From: Microbulbifer variabilis | Lineage (GTDB): Bacteria > Pseudomonadota > Gammaproteobacteria > Pseudomonadales > Cellvibrionaceae | Length of the DNA stretch: 64,000 bases | NCBI RefSeq assembly: GCF_020524905.1 | Contig: NZ_JAIVKI010000004.1 | Coordinates: forward strand, 62,001-126,000 | Direction of reading: 5' to 3' | Shown: positions 37,412 to 47,174 of the stretch, piece by piece | How the letters are laid out: the number at the start of each line of letters is the position of its first letter | Numbering within the stretch: position 1 is the first letter of the stretch | The notes under the pieces: generated by a model | The model's input: the letters and a program-made list of their open reading frames with translations, nothing else | What the model was told of the DNA's origin: nothing | Database searches by the model: none | Program-made: the position numbers and the translations under genes

Positions 37412-38116
37412 CTATACAGCGCGTGTCAGCAGCATATTGCGAATATGGCCAATAGCGCGGGTCGGGTTCAAACCCTTCGGACAGACGTTGACACAGTTCT
37501 GAATACCGTGGCAACGGAACACACTGAAGGGGTCGTCCAGCTTGGACAGACGCTCATCAGTGGCCAGGTCGCGGCTATCCGCCAGGAAGCGGTACGCCTG
37601 TAGCAGGCCGGCCGGACCGATAAATTTATCCGGGTTCCACCAGAAAGAAGGACAGGCAGTGGAGCAGCAGGCACACAGGATACACTCGTACAGGCCGTCG
37701 AGCTTTTCACGATCCTCAGGGGATTGCAGGCGCTCGATCGCCGGTGCCGGAGTGTCATTCTGCAGGTACGGCTCGATCTTCTTGTACTGCTCATAGAACT
37801 GTTCCATATCCACAACCAGGTCGCGGATCACCGGCAGACCCGGCAGCGGACGCAGAATCAGTTTACCCTTGGGGGCAGCTTCAGACAGTGGCGTAGTGCA
37901 CGCCAGGCCGTTGCGGCCGGAAATATTCATACCGTCGGAACCACAAACGCCTTCGCGGCAGGAGCGACGGAAGGACAGGGTTGGGTCCTGAGCCTTGAGC
38001 AACTCCAGCACGTCCAACACCATCAGGTCCTTGCCCTGGGTGTCGAGCTGGTAGTCCTGCATGTAAGGCGCTTTGTCAGTTTCCGGGTTGTAACGGTAAA
38101 TGCTTACTTTCAACAT
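37412..38116 (-). CDS. sdhB: Succinate dehydrogenase iron-sulfur subunit
   Basis: 234 residues carrying three clusters: the plant-type [2Fe-2S] motif in RRSCREGVCGSDGMNI plus GLAC, the [4Fe-4S] motif CILCACCSTACP, and the [3Fe-4S] and second [4Fe-4S] ligands in CHGIQNCVNVCPKGLNP. It passes electrons from SdhA FAD to the haem/quinone site in SdhCD. It lies 19 bases downstream of sdhA and is the last sdh gene before the hairpin-rich gap. Confidence 0.97.
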   Translation of the reverse strand: MLKVSIYRYNPETDKAPYMQDYQLDTQGKDLMVLDVLELLKAQDPTLSFRRSCREGVCGSDGMNISGRNGLACTTPLSEAAPKGKLILRPLPGLPVIRDLVVDMEQFYEQYKKIEPYLQNDTPAPAIERLQSPEDREKLDGLYECILCACCSTACPSFWWNPDKFIGPAGLLQAYRFLADSRDLATDERLSKLDDPFSVFRCHGIQNCVNVCPKGLNPTRAIGHIRNMLLTRAV

Positions 38117-38135
38117 ACTCTATTCCGCTCCCGAA

Positions 38136-39908
38136 TCAGTAGGTCCGAGCTTTCGGTTCAAAGGCTTCCATGGTGGTCGGCGCGAAGTTTACCGCACGCT
38201 TGCCCACACGCTTCTCAGTTGGGAAGTACATGGAATGACACAGCCAGTTTTCGTCATCGCGCTCCTGGAAGTCTTCGCGGGCATGGGCGCCGCGGCTCTC
38301 AGTGCGAGTCTCCGCGGCAATCGCGGTTGCCTCGGCAACTTCCAGCAGGTTTTGCAGTTCCAGCGCTTCAATACGGGCGGTATTGAATGCACGGCTTCTG
38401 TCGTCCAGACGCACGTTCTCGATACGCTCGCGCAGGTCTGCCAGCTTCTTCACACCTTCGGCCATGTAGTCGCCACGACGGAATACGCCGAAGTGATTCT
38501 GCATCACGCCCTGCAGTTCTTTGCGCAGGTCTGCCGCTTTTTCGCCGGTTTCATTGCTCTCCAGGCGGTTCAGGCGCGCCATCGCTGCTTCCAAATCGGA
38601 CTCGGAAGCTTCGCGGTGTTCGATACCCTCACGCAAGGCCTTCTCGATAAACAGGCCGGAAGCGCGACCAAATACCACCAGGTCCAGCAGTGAGTTACCG
38701 CCAAGGCGGTTGGCACCGTGTACAGATACACAGGCAACTTCACCACAGGCATAGAAGCCGTCGATGATCTGGTCGTTGCCGGCGGCGTCCTGGGTCAGAG
38801 CCTGGCCGTGAACGTTGGTTGGGATACCGCCCATCATGTAGTGACAGGTGGGAACCACCGGGATCGGCGCCTTAACCGGGTCGACGTGTGCAAAGGTCTT
38901 GGATAGCTCACAGATACCAGGCAGGCGACTGTTGAGCAGCTCTTCGCCCAGGTGATCGAGCTTCAGGAATACGTGATCGCCTTCCGGACCACAGCCGCGA
39001 CCGTCGAGAATCTCAAGGACCATAGAGCGAGCTACAACGTCACGGGATGCGAGATCCTTAGCGTTGGGTGCGTAGCGCTCCATAAAACGCTCGCCATCTT
39101 TGTTGATCAGGTAACCACCCTCACCGCGACAACCTTCGGTCACGAGTACACCGGCACCATAAATACCAGTTGGGTGGAACTGCCACATCTCGATGTCCTG
39201 CACTGGCATACCCGCGCGCAGAGCCATGCCCACACCGTCACCGGTGTTGATGTGCGCGTTGGTGGTGGAGGCAAAGATACGGCCCGCACCGCCAGTGGCG
39301 AATACGGTCGCCTTGGACTTGATGAATACCACTTCGCCATCTTCGATACACATGGCGATGACACCTACAACGGCACCGTCCTGGTTCTTTACCAGATCAA
39401 TGGCAAACCATTCGTTCAGGAATTCGGTTTGGTGCTTTACGTTGTTCTGGTACAGGGTGTGCAGCAGCGCATGGCCGGTACGGTCAGCTGCGGCACAGGT
39501 GCGAGCGGCCTGGCCACCGCGACCAAAATCTTTGGACTGACCACCGAAAGGGCGCTGATAAATACGACCTTCCTCAGTGCGGGAGAAAGGCAGACCCATG
39601 TGCTCCAGTTCGAATACGGCCTCGGGGCCTACGGAACACATGTATTCGATCGCTTCCTGGTCGCCGATATAGTCAGAACCTTTAACGGTGTCATACATGT
39701 GCCAGCGCCAATCATCATTGGGGTCGGAGCTGGCAATTGCACAGGTAATACCGCCCTGGGCAGATACCGTGTGAGAACGGGTTGGGAATACTTTGGTGAT
39801 TACCGCAGTCTTATAGCCGGACTGGGCCATCTGCAGGGCCGCGCGCATGCCAGCGCCGCCGCCACCAATCACAATCCCATCAAAAGAAATAGTACGCATG
39901 TTCGCCAT
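38136..39908 (-). CDS. sdhA: Succinate dehydrogenase flavoprotein subunit
   Basis: 590 residues. FAD-binding [14 protein letters not shown], the covalent flavin His in [28 protein letters not shown], active-site region HPTGIYGAG and the [16 protein letters not shown] block are all intact. It oxidises succinate to fumarate at the cytoplasmic face. The order sdhC-D-A-B is the usual one; sdhA starts three bases after the sdhD stop. Confidence 0.98.
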   Translation of the reverse strand: MANMRTISFDGIVIGGGGAGMRAALQMAQSGYKTAVITKVFPTRSHTVSAQGGITCAIASSDPNDDWRWHMYDTVKGSDYIGDQEAIEYMCSVGPEAVFELEHMGLPFSRTEEGRIYQRPFGGQSKDFGRGGQAARTCAAADRTGHALLHTLYQNNVKHQTEFLNEWFAIDLVKNQDGAVVGVIAMCIEDGEVVFIKSKATVFATGGAGRIFASTTNAHINTGDGVGMALRAGMPVQDIEMWQFHPTGIYGAGVLVTEGCRGEGGYLINKDGERFMERYAPNAKDLASRDVVARSMVLEILDGRGCGPEGDHVFLKLDHLGEELLNSRLPGICELSKTFAHVDPVKAPIPVVPTCHYMMGGIPTNVHGQALTQDAAGNDQIIDGFYACGEVACVSVHGANRLGGNSLLDLVVFGRASGLFIEKALREGIEHREASESDLEAAMARLNRLESNETGEKAADLRKELQGVMQNHFGVFRRGDYMAEGVKKLADLRERIENVRLDDRSRAFNTARIEALELQNLLEVAEATAIAAETRTESRGAHAREDFQERDDENWLCHSMYFPTEKRVGKRAVNFAPTTMEAFEPKARTY

Positions 39909-39911
39909 TGC

Positions 39912-40286
39912 TTATACACCCCAAAGAATTTCAATGCCCCAAACCGTGTAAAGCACGGCAACCGCAGCCAGGATCGCTTCTACGAACAGGCGCAGAACAG
40001 TGGCCTTACCGCCCATCATCCGGTTGGTGATGTAATCGGTAACCACGGACCAGAGGCCAATCCAGGCATGAATAACGGTGGACAGCAGGGCGACCAAGCT
40101 GAATACACGCATCCAGCGCTGGGCGAACAATTCAGACCAGGTCTGGTAGCTGAAGTCTTTAGTGAAAAAGATAAAGCCCACTATAAAGAGGACGTACGCG
40201 AGCAGTATCACTGCGGTAACGCGCTGGTAGAGCCAGTCGAAAGTGCCGCTACGGCCGAAGCTAGTTACTGTTCTTACCACAACCAT
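39912..40286 (-). CDS. sdhD: Succinate dehydrogenase membrane anchor subunit
   Basis: 124 residues with three transmembrane helices. The conserved TFDWLYQRVTAVILL opening and the HAWIGLWSVVTDYI helix, with the haem-region His and the quinone-site Tyr/Asp residues, identify SdhD. Its start lies inside the end of sdhC (13-base overlap), implying coupled translation. Confidence 0.93.
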   Translation of the reverse strand: MVVVRTVTSFGRSGTFDWLYQRVTAVILLAYVLFIVGFIFFTKDFSYQTWSELFAQRWMRVFSLVALLSTVIHAWIGLWSVVTDYITNRMMGGKATVLRLFVEAILAAVAVLYTVWGIEILWGV

Positions 40287-40648
40287 ACTCCCACTAAAAG
40301 AATAAGGATTACACTCACCACCAGCACGGCAATAGCACTGCGGCGACCGCCCTCGAGACTCTCACCCATCCCCATATCCATAAACAGGTGACGTACACCC
40401 GCCAACAGATGATAAGTAAGAGCTGCCAGAGAGGCCCACAAAATGAGCTTGGCTGGAATACTGTTAAATGCCGCCGCCATATTGGCAAAACCTTGCTCGG
40501 ATTCCAGGCTGGCATCGAGCATGTAGAGCAACAGCGCCACAACGGCGAAGAGCACCACACCGGATACACGATGCAAGAAGGAAACCAAAGCGGCAGCGGG
40601 AAGCTTTATAGTGGAAATGTCTAAATTGACAGGTCTGTTTTTGTTCAC
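40274..40648 (-). CDS. sdhC: Succinate dehydrogenase cytochrome b556 subunit
   Basis: 124 residues with three transmembrane helices. MNKNRPVNLDISTIKLP leads to FLHRVSGVVLFAV (quinone-site Ser/Arg) and to YHLLAGVRHLFMDMG, which contains the haem b ligand His. It starts with GTG; AAGGTG about 11 bases upstream is the only candidate ribosome site. It is the first gene of the sdhCDAB-sucAB-lpd-sucCD block. A 443-base region separates it from divergent gltA. Confidence 0.95.
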   Translation of the reverse strand: MNKNRPVNLDISTIKLPAAALVSFLHRVSGVVLFAVVALLLYMLDASLESEQGFANMAAAFNSIPAKLILWASLAALTYHLLAGVRHLFMDMGMGESLEGGRRSAIAVLVVSVILILLVGVWLW

Positions 40649-41091
40649 AGGAAAAACACCTTGTTGCCCTGAACGACCGGGCGCCCGTTAGCTTTTCAAA
40701 TTGGGAGGGACGAGCTGCTTGCTGATCACTTTGCACTCGACCTGATGAAGCCTTGTACAAAGTAGCCGTACCATGGCGCAAGCCGCGCGGATTATAGGCA
40801 TTCAACAGTCAAAACACAACGAACGCCTGGAAATACGCCGCCTCGGCGGGCCTCGTAGACACAGGATTTAACCCAGCGGGATTTCCGCAGATTTTTATGT
40901 CCACCACCAGGCAAAAGCTCTATCAGTCCACGCTGTCGCCGAATATCCTGTTGCTGGCAGACTGATCGTCCACGCCTTTTGGTTTGACAATTTGCTGCGC
41001 GGCACTTAAGTTTGGCCCCGCTCAAAAGGCCGCCAGCACCTGAAAATATTGGGAAAAGGCCGCCATAAGAACAGTTTTTTAGGAGTCCGCA
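40649..41091. other. sdhC-gltA divergent promoter region
   Basis: 443 bases without a supported gene. It must contain promoters for the whole sdh-suc block and for gltA. I could not identify a CRP-, Fnr- or ArcA-like site with confidence. A 106-codon minus-strand frame (40792-41112) lacks protein character. Confidence 0.45.
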
Positions 41092-42381
41092 ATGTCCGAT
41101 AAAAAAGCGCAACTCACGGTCGACGGTATCGACGGCGCTATTGAAATGCCCGTACGCTCCGGCACCCTCGGCCCCGATGTTGTCGACGTCGGCAACCTGA
41201 CCGGCAAAGGCTTATTCACTTACGACCCGGGCTTCGTATCCACTGCCTCCTGTGAATCCAAAATCACCTTTATCGATGGCGCCAAGGGCCAACTGCTGCA
41301 CCGCGGCTACCCCATCGAACAACTGGCAGAAAAGTCCGACTACCTTGAGACCTGCTACCTGCTGATGAACGGTGAGCTACCTAACGATCAGCAAAAGAAA
41401 GATTATGTGGACACCATCATGTCCCACACCATGGTGCACGAGTCCCTGGTGAACTTCTTTAAAGGTTTCCGTTACGATGCTCACCCGATGGCGATGCTGT
41501 GTGGCGTAGTTGGCGCCCTCGCCTCCTTCTACCACGACTCTTTGGATATCACTAATCCAGAGCACCGCGAGATCTCCGCGCGCCTCCTGATCGCTAAGAT
41601 GCCGACTCTAGCCGCTATGTGCTACAAGCACTCCAAAGGCCAACCCTTCATGTACCCGGACAATAGCCGCAGCTACTCCGAGAACTTCCTGCACATGATG
41701 TTCGGCAATCCCTGCGAGCCCAGCAAGATCGACCCGATTGTCGCCAAGGCAATGGATATTATCTTCCTATTGCACGCTGACCACGAACAAAACGCCTCCA
41801 CCTCTACCGTTCGCCTGGCGGGCTCCTCCGGCGCCAACCCCTTCGCCTGCATCGCCTCCGGCATTGCCGCCCTGTGGGGACCAGCGCACGGTGGTGCCAA
41901 CGAAGCAGTACTGAATATGCTGGAGGAAATCGGTGACGAGAGCCGTATTGACGAGTTTGTGAAGCGCGCCAAAGACAAGAACGACCCCTTCCGCCTGATG
42001 GGCTTCGGACACCGCGTCTACAAGAATTTCGACCCGCGCTCCCGCGTAATGCAGGGCATTTGTGACGAAGTCCTGGGTGCCATGGGTGCTGAGAACGATC
42101 CGCTGCTGAAGATTGCTAAGCGCCTGGAAAAAATTGCCCTCGAAGATGAGTACTTCGTCGAGAAGAAACTCTACCCGAACGTCGACTTCTACTCTGGCAT
42201 TATCATGAAAGCGATCGGTATTCCGACCGATATGTTTACCGTGATTTTCGCCACCGGCCGCACCTCCGGCTGGATCGCGCACTGGAATGAAATGATTTCC
42301 AACCCGTACAAGATTGGCCGTCCGCGCCAGCTTTATACCGGCTACACCCAGCGCGATTACATACCGCTGGAACAGCGCTGA
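41092..42381 (+). CDS. gltA: Type II citrate synthase
   Basis: 429 residues, the length of the hexameric NADH-sensitive gammaproteobacterial enzyme. N-terminal [22 protein letters not shown]-like beta domain, catalytic residues in [19 protein letters not shown] (His), [12 protein letters not shown] (His) and [20 protein letters not shown]-type loop, Asp in the NVDFYSGI segment. It condenses acetyl-CoA with oxaloacetate. ATG with an ideal AGGAG seven bases upstream. A strong terminator follows at once. Confidence 0.97.
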   Translation: MSDKKAQLTVDGIDGAIEMPVRSGTLGPDVVDVGNLTGKGLFTYDPGFVSTASCESKITFIDGAKGQLLHRGYPIEQLAEKSDYLETCYLLMNGELPNDQQKKDYVDTIMSHTMVHESLVNFFKGFRYDAHPMAMLCGVVGALASFYHDSLDITNPEHREISARLLIAKMPTLAAMCYKHSKGQPFMYPDNSRSYSENFLHMMFGNPCEPSKIDPIVAKAMDIIFLLHADHEQNASTSTVRLAGSSGANPFACIASGIAALWGPAHGGANEAVLNMLEEIGDESRIDEFVKRAKDKNDPFRLMGFGHRVYKNFDPRSRVMQGICDEVLGAMGAENDPLLKIAKRLEKIALEDEYFVEKKLYPNVDFYSGIIMKAIGIPTDMFTVIFATGRTSGWIAHWNEMISNPYKIGRPRQLYTGYTQRDYIPLEQR

Positions 42382-42394
42382 TAGAGCCAAAAAT

Positions 42395-42421
42395 AAAAAA
42401 CCCGGCAATGCCGGGTTTTTT
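42395..42421 (+). terminator. gltA terminator
   Basis: 12-bp stem, core CCCGGC/GCCGGG with A6/T6 ends, loop AAT, 14 bases after the gltA stop. Confidence 0.93.
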
Positions 42422-42700
42422 ATTGCCTGAAATAAACAGCCACAACCAGATTAATACCCAACAAATTTAAGATAGCGCAACAATCAACACCACGGTCGGT
42501 TGTGACAGGCATCACAATTTTAAAATAATCATCCCGTTGCAACTCCCGCCATACAGTAAAAACCCTGTCATGCAATGTAAAATCCGCGCCTCTCGGACCG
42601 GGTGAATTTGCACTGTAGTTCCCATACCACAGCAGCCACCTACCCGCGGTTTTCCTTACTCGCACAATTCACAAAATTAAAACTATTAAGGGCACAGCAT

Positions 42701-43237
42701 ATGCTTAGCTTCATCTCCGGCATGTTCCGAGGTAGCAAGTCTTCCGACAGCGTCGACCTGGAAGAAAAATATACTCGCAGCAACTATGCCAGCGCCAAGG
42801 GCAGCCGAACCATTTCTTACGATCCAACTCTGATCAAGGCCTTAGAAGATGACCATCTAACCCTGATTGGCATTTTCCAGCGCATGTGGTCTGAAGGTTA
42901 CGAAAAACAAAACTATCGTCAACTGTCTCAACTGCTCACTCAATTCAAGTCCGGCTTCCAAGCACACCTGATCAAGGAAAATGTGCGATTTTATGTCTAC
43001 TTGGAGCAGGCGCTCGCCGGTGATGCACATACCCTTCAGGTCGTTAAAGATTTCCGCACTGATATGAATGAAATCGCCAATGCCGTAGTGCAATTTTGTA
43101 AGCGCTACAACCATGAAGCCTTCACCCCAGAAATGGTTCGCGACTTCAAAATGGATTACCAAAAAATTGGTGAGGCATTGACCCGCCGCACCGCACTGGA
43201 AGAAAAAGAACTTTACGTTCTCTACCAGCCATCATAA
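42701..43237 (+). CDS. Hemerythrin domain-containing protein
   Basis: 178 residues. A short N-terminal region (SFISGMFRGSKSS) is followed by an HHE-type four-helix bundle: LEDDHLTLIGIFQRM, FKSGFQAHLIKENVRFYVYLE (H and E ligands), a third helix with CKRYNHEAF and a final RTALEEKELYVL helix (E ligand). The spacing matches hemerythrin-like di-iron proteins that bind O2, NO or iron. The ATG at 42701 is used as the domain begins soon after; 33 upstream codons lack coding character. It lies directly upstream of the redox operon, but 541 bases and a probable terminator separate them. Confidence 0.8.
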   Translation: MLSFISGMFRGSKSSDSVDLEEKYTRSNYASAKGSRTISYDPTLIKALEDDHLTLIGIFQRMWSEGYEKQNYRQLSQLLTQFKSGFQAHLIKENVRFYVYLEQALAGDAHTLQVVKDFRTDMNEIANAVVQFCKRYNHEAFTPEMVRDFKMDYQKIGEALTRRTALEEKELYVLYQPS

Positions 43238-43778
43238 ATATTTATTTTAAATAGAGAGGCCAAATTCGTTACTCGACTTTTATAGGAATTGGACGCAAGC
43301 CAATGAGTGAGTAACAACTTATCAGGCAAATACTCTGTAAAAATATCTGCGACCCACAGGGACGGGGCGCATATTTTTTCAGCCTCCCCAAAACCTACAC
43401 CCCATGGCTAATCAAACTTACCCACCTAGTAGGTATTGACAGTAGGCCGCCTAATAAAAACCGTTTTCTCAATATAAAAAATAAGGCAGCCAAAAACGGT
43501 CCGGCTACTTTTGCACAAAAACAACACACTCAAAAAATCGAGCGATAACAATAAGTTAACAATACTTTCCAGCCTGACCTCCCATAACTCCCCCTTATCT
43601 GCCGTCATTTTTATTCAACACTAGACGTTTATTTAATTTTGTTTAAACATATAGAAACTAGAATTTTAAAAAAACTTACAACGGTGGAATATTGGTCTAG
43701 AAAATTCTGAAAGCTTTATGGCTTAAAAAAAGAATGACAAACAGGCCAGTAATAAAAGCCGGGGGATTCGGGGGAAAT
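43238..43778. other. Regulatory region upstream of the redox operon
   Basis: About 540 bases, AT-rich in the second half (43430-43720). It holds the hemerythrin-gene terminator and a spaced inverted repeat ACCGTTTT (43460-43467) / AAAACGGT (43493-43500). No gene is supported. Confidence 0.5.
43342..43379 (+). terminator. Probable terminator of the hemerythrin-like gene
   Basis: Imperfect hairpin: outer arms around ATCTGCG/GGCGCAT and inner CCC/GGG, followed by six T residues (43374-43379). It lies about 105 bases after the stop codon. Confidence 0.5.
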
Positions 43779-45809
43779 ATGACTGAACTAAAAAGTTCAG
43801 CTGCTCGTCAATGTTCGCCAGATGGTGCCCGCACCAGCGATAGCGGCTATCCAATTTATGTGATTGTAGGCACTGGGCCGGTCGGGGTTCGCTGCGCACA
43901 AAAGCTGCTTGAATTCTGTGACGAAGCGCAAATTGTCATCTATGGCGCCGAAACAGAATCACCTTACAATCGAGTAAAGCTATCCCAGTACCTCTCCCGT
44001 CATGTAGAGCGAGAGGAGCTCGATAATCCTATTCTCGGTAAGAGCGATCATCGGCTCGCAGAATATATCGACCGAAAAATCGTATCCATCGATCGCGTCA
44101 AAAAAACGGTAACGGATGCCGCCGGTAATATTCAACCCTATACCAAGCTGATCCTGGCCACGGGCTCCAATCCAAAGATTCCCGCAATCCCCGGCGCGGA
44201 TCTACCCAGCGTTTACCCATTCCGCAGCCTGCGCAACACCAATGACCTGATTGCCCTGCGAGAGCAGCATGCAGATATTTGTGTAATCGGTGCCGGCGCC
44301 CTGGGCCTGGAAGCGGCAACCGCACTAAAAACACCCAAAAATACTGTCACGTTACAGTCTCGCGGAAAATTACTGGGCGGCCTACTGGGCGACGAAGGCG
44401 AGGAATTTTTGAAATCCTCCCTTGCCGCCCTTGGTGTGCAAGTAAAAGTTGACTCAAACTTGAAATCCATTGAGCTGCAAGGGGAAAAATCCAGCCTTCA
44501 GTTCGCTGACAACGAGAGCCTCAGTGTCGATGCGATTGTCCTCTGCACTGGCATTCAGCCAGAAGTCTCCCTCGCACAACAGGCCGGGCTCGAAATTGAC
44601 AGAGGAGTTGTTGTCAACGAATGGATGCAGACCTCCGACCCGGATGTCTATGCAATTGGGGAGTGCGCCGAGTTTGACCATAAAGTTTACCAGCTGGTTC
44701 GTCCTGGCTATGAGCAAGCGGAAAGCTGCTGCTCGCATATTCGCCGCGACCATGGCGGCGAGATTTTAGAGCGCCCCTATTCCGGTAGCTATACCGATAT
44801 TCAACTCAAAATTGCACACATTCCCTGTGCCATTATGGGGGATGTTGCTTCCGACAACCTTCAGCAGCAGGAAGATTTACAGAGCCACGTTTTCCGTAAC
44901 CGCTTTAAGGGAATCTATCGTCGACTATTTGTTAAAGGTGGGCGCATTCTCGGCGCTATTTATATCGGTAGTTGGGATGAAGCAAACAGCCTGCGCCAAG
45001 CTGTAGCGCAGGAAGAGAAAGTCAGCGCACGTGCGCTGAAACAGTTTGCCAGCGAAGGTCGTCTTTTCGGGCAACAAACCTCAAACAGCATTAAGAATTT
45101 TCCCGACAGTTACCTAGTTTGTCAGTGTAACTCCATCAGCAAGGGCGAACTGTGCAAGGCTATCTCTGAAGGGAAGCGCACTTTAAACGAATTGCAACAG
45201 GCCACTACCGCAGGGTCTGTCTGTGGCAGCTGTCGCCCCTTAATGGCTGAGCTACTTGATGCACCTGTGCCCAACTTGGTCATGCGCCATGCCAAGGGCA
45301 TATTAATAACGTCGATCATTTCGCTTCTCTTAATCACCTTGTCATTCCTAATGCCACCGCCGCCGGTATCCGATACTGTGCAGAGCGGCCAGATTTGGGA
45401 AAAACTCTGGTATGACAACTTCTGGAAGCAAGTAACCGGCTACACCATTCTCGCGCTATGCCTGTTTACCGCGGCACTGAGTGTACGTAAACGCTGGAAA
45501 AAACTTTCTTTCGGGCATGTGGATCACTGGCGCTACGCTCACAGTCTCACCGGAGTGATCGCCGTCGTAGCTCTCGCTATACACACCGGTTTCCGCATGG
45601 GGCAAAACCTTAACCTAGCACTCATGCTGGTCTTTCTTGGCGTTACCGCTACCGGTTCCCTGGTCGGTATCTTTATGGCCCGAAACCATCACTGGACCGA
45701 CCTTAGGCTGCGTGAACACCGCAAATGGTGGTCATACGTTCACTACGCCCTGCTTTGGGCACTGCCGGTACTCCTTGCCTATCACATTCTTGCGGTTTAT
45801 TACTTCTAA
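43779..45809 (+). CDS. NirB-like FAD/[2Fe-2S] oxidoreductase fused to a cytochrome b-type membrane domain
   Basis: 676 residues from the ATG at 43779, which has GGGGGAAAT in front; an ATG 15 codons earlier is the alternative. Domains: FAD/NAD-binding reductase (about 25-360; VIVGTGPVGVRCAQKL, PYNRVKLSQYL, LATGSNPKIPAIPG, VIGAGALGLEAA, VYAIGECAEF) like NirB and nitrite/ferredoxin reductases; a Bfd-like [2Fe-2S] domain (VCQCNSIS ... CGSCRPLM, about 445-495); then a C-terminal membrane region of four or five helices with two His pairs (YAHSL/AIHTGF and YVHYALL/AYHILAV, each about 14-15 apart), as in di-haem ferric-reductase-like cytochromes b. It likely moves electrons from NAD(P)H into the membrane. 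The next gene starts at the base after its stop. Confidence 0.8.
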   Translation: MTELKSSAARQCSPDGARTSDSGYPIYVIVGTGPVGVRCAQKLLEFCDEAQIVIYGAETESPYNRVKLSQYLSRHVEREELDNPILGKSDHRLAEYIDRKIVSIDRVKKTVTDAAGNIQPYTKLILATGSNPKIPAIPGADLPSVYPFRSLRNTNDLIALREQHADICVIGAGALGLEAATALKTPKNTVTLQSRGKLLGGLLGDEGEEFLKSSLAALGVQVKVDSNLKSIELQGEKSSLQFADNESLSVDAIVLCTGIQPEVSLAQQAGLEIDRGVVVNEWMQTSDPDVYAIGECAEFDHKVYQLVRPGYEQAESCCSHIRRDHGGEILERPYSGSYTDIQLKIAHIPCAIMGDVASDNLQQQEDLQSHVFRNRFKGIYRRLFVKGGRILGAIYIGSWDEANSLRQAVAQEEKVSARALKQFASEGRLFGQQTSNSIKNFPDSYLVCQCNSISKGELCKAISEGKRTLNELQQATTAGSVCGSCRPLMAELLDAPVPNLVMRHAKGILITSIISLLLITLSFLMPPPPVSDTVQSGQIWEKLWYDNFWKQVTGYTILALCLFTAALSVRKRWKKLSFGHVDHWRYAHSLTGVIAVVALAIHTGFRMGQNLNLALMLVFLGVTATGSLVGIFMARNHHWTDLRLREHRKWWSYVHYALLWALPVLLAYHILAVYYF

Positions 45810-47162
45810 ATGAAATCTTATCAATTCAAATTTTGGCATTACGGCCTGCTGTTGACCCTGGTAGTGGGTGCTTACGCTTCGTATAACCTGACTGCAGATG
45901 ACAAGTCCCTGTTTATCACTGGTGAACCCACTCATGGCCACCATCAGATAGAACTCGCTTGCACCTCCTGCCATACCGATGGCTTTGCCGGTGAGGAATC
46001 TATTCAGCAGTCCTGCCTAAACTGCCACGCAGAGGAACTGGAACTGGCCGATGATTCCCATCCCCGCAAAAAATTCCTCGACCCCCGTAATGCTCAGTTG
46101 CTGGAGACCCTGGATGCGCGCCAATGCATCAGTTGTCATACCGAGCACAAGCAGCAAATTACTCGCGAGATGGGTGTCAGCCTGGCTGGGGATTTCTGCT
46201 TTCACTGCCACAGCGAAATTGCCGAAGAGCGCAGTAGTCACGAAGGTATGGGATTCGATACTTGCGCCAGCGCCGGCTGCCACAACTACCACGATAACAG
46301 CAGCCTCTATGAAGACTTCCTAATTGCCCATGTGGGGCAACCGGATCTCCTTAAAGATGCAACATTACCGGCGCGTACGGCCATGCAATCTTGGTTACAG
46401 GAGCATCCGAATACCAAGACATTACAGTTGCAGCAGGCAGATATCCACGAAGAATCAGCGACTACAGAAATTGCCTCAGCCTGGGCACAGAGCCCCCACG
46501 CACAGGCCGACGTGAACTGCAGTAGTTGTCACGCCGACGGGCAGATGCAATTCACGAGTACTGAAGTGGTAGAGCAGTGCGCAAGCTGTCATAGCGAGCA
46601 GCGGGAATCTTTTACCCAGGGAAAACACGGCATGCGACTGTCTTCCAAACTACCTCAGGAGTTTGTCCAGCAGGCAGGTGCCATGACGCCGAAACAAGCT
46701 TGGATACCCATGCAACCTGACGCCTCTGGGGAGTTGAGCTGTACCAGCTGTCACGGCCCGCACGATGTCGATTTGCAGTTTGCCGCAGTGGAAGCCTGCC
46801 TCGGCTGCCACAACGATGAACACAGCCTGGCTTTCAAAGAGTCACCGCACTTCAACATTTGGCAGGCCGACTCAGACAAGGGCGTCAGCTGTGCCAGCTG
46901 CCACTTGCCACGGGAAACCCACGGTGAGCAGGTAGTGGTCAATCACAATCAGAATCACAACCTCCGCCCCAATGAAAAAATGTTACCTGTCTGCCTGAAC
47001 TGCCATGGGGCGGAGTTTTCTCTGGCAGCTCTGGCGGACAAAGAGCTGATCACAAAGAATTTCAAGCACAAACCCGCGGACAAACACGAGACGTTTGACC
47101 TGATCCGCGACCGCATTGCGAGAATTTCCAACAGCAATAATAAGCAAACCAAATCCCAATAG
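45810..47162 (+). CDS. Periplasmic multihaem cytochrome c (11 haem motifs)
   Basis: 450 residues. An N-terminal hydrophobic segment (about 8-25) acts as an uncleaved or cleaved signal. Ten CxxCH motifs (CTSCH, CLNCH, CISCH, CFHCH, CSSCH, CASCH, CTSCH, CLGCH, CASCH, CLNCH) and one CASAGCH (CX4CH) predict 11 c-type haems. Many extra His residues can act as distal ligands. The arrangement in blocks resembles tetrahaem/octahaem cytochrome c3-type electron conduits. The start codon follows the reductase stop directly (TAAATG), so the two proteins are made together and probably exchange electrons across the inner membrane. Confidence 0.88.
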   Translation: MKSYQFKFWHYGLLLTLVVGAYASYNLTADDKSLFITGEPTHGHHQIELACTSCHTDGFAGEESIQQSCLNCHAEELELADDSHPRKKFLDPRNAQLLETLDARQCISCHTEHKQQITREMGVSLAGDFCFHCHSEIAEERSSHEGMGFDTCASAGCHNYHDNSSLYEDFLIAHVGQPDLLKDATLPARTAMQSWLQEHPNTKTLQLQQADIHEESATTEIASAWAQSPHAQADVNCSSCHADGQMQFTSTEVVEQCASCHSEQRESFTQGKHGMRLSSKLPQEFVQQAGAMTPKQAWIPMQPDASGELSCTSCHGPHDVDLQFAAVEACLGCHNDEHSLAFKESPHFNIWQADSDKGVSCASCHLPRETHGEQVVVNHNQNHNLRPNEKMLPVCLNCHGAEFSLAALADKELITKNFKHKPADKHETFDLIRDRIARISNSNNKQTKSQ

Positions 47163-47174
47163 GAGGGGAACACT

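Noticed and set aside
38952-40391. 479-codon plus-strand frame opposite sdhA and sdhD
   Set aside because: Runs across several real genes on the other strand and has no motif.
42420-42665. 81-codon minus-strand frame between gltA and the hemerythrin-like gene
   Set aside because: Overlaps the gltA terminator and has no ribosome site or family pattern.
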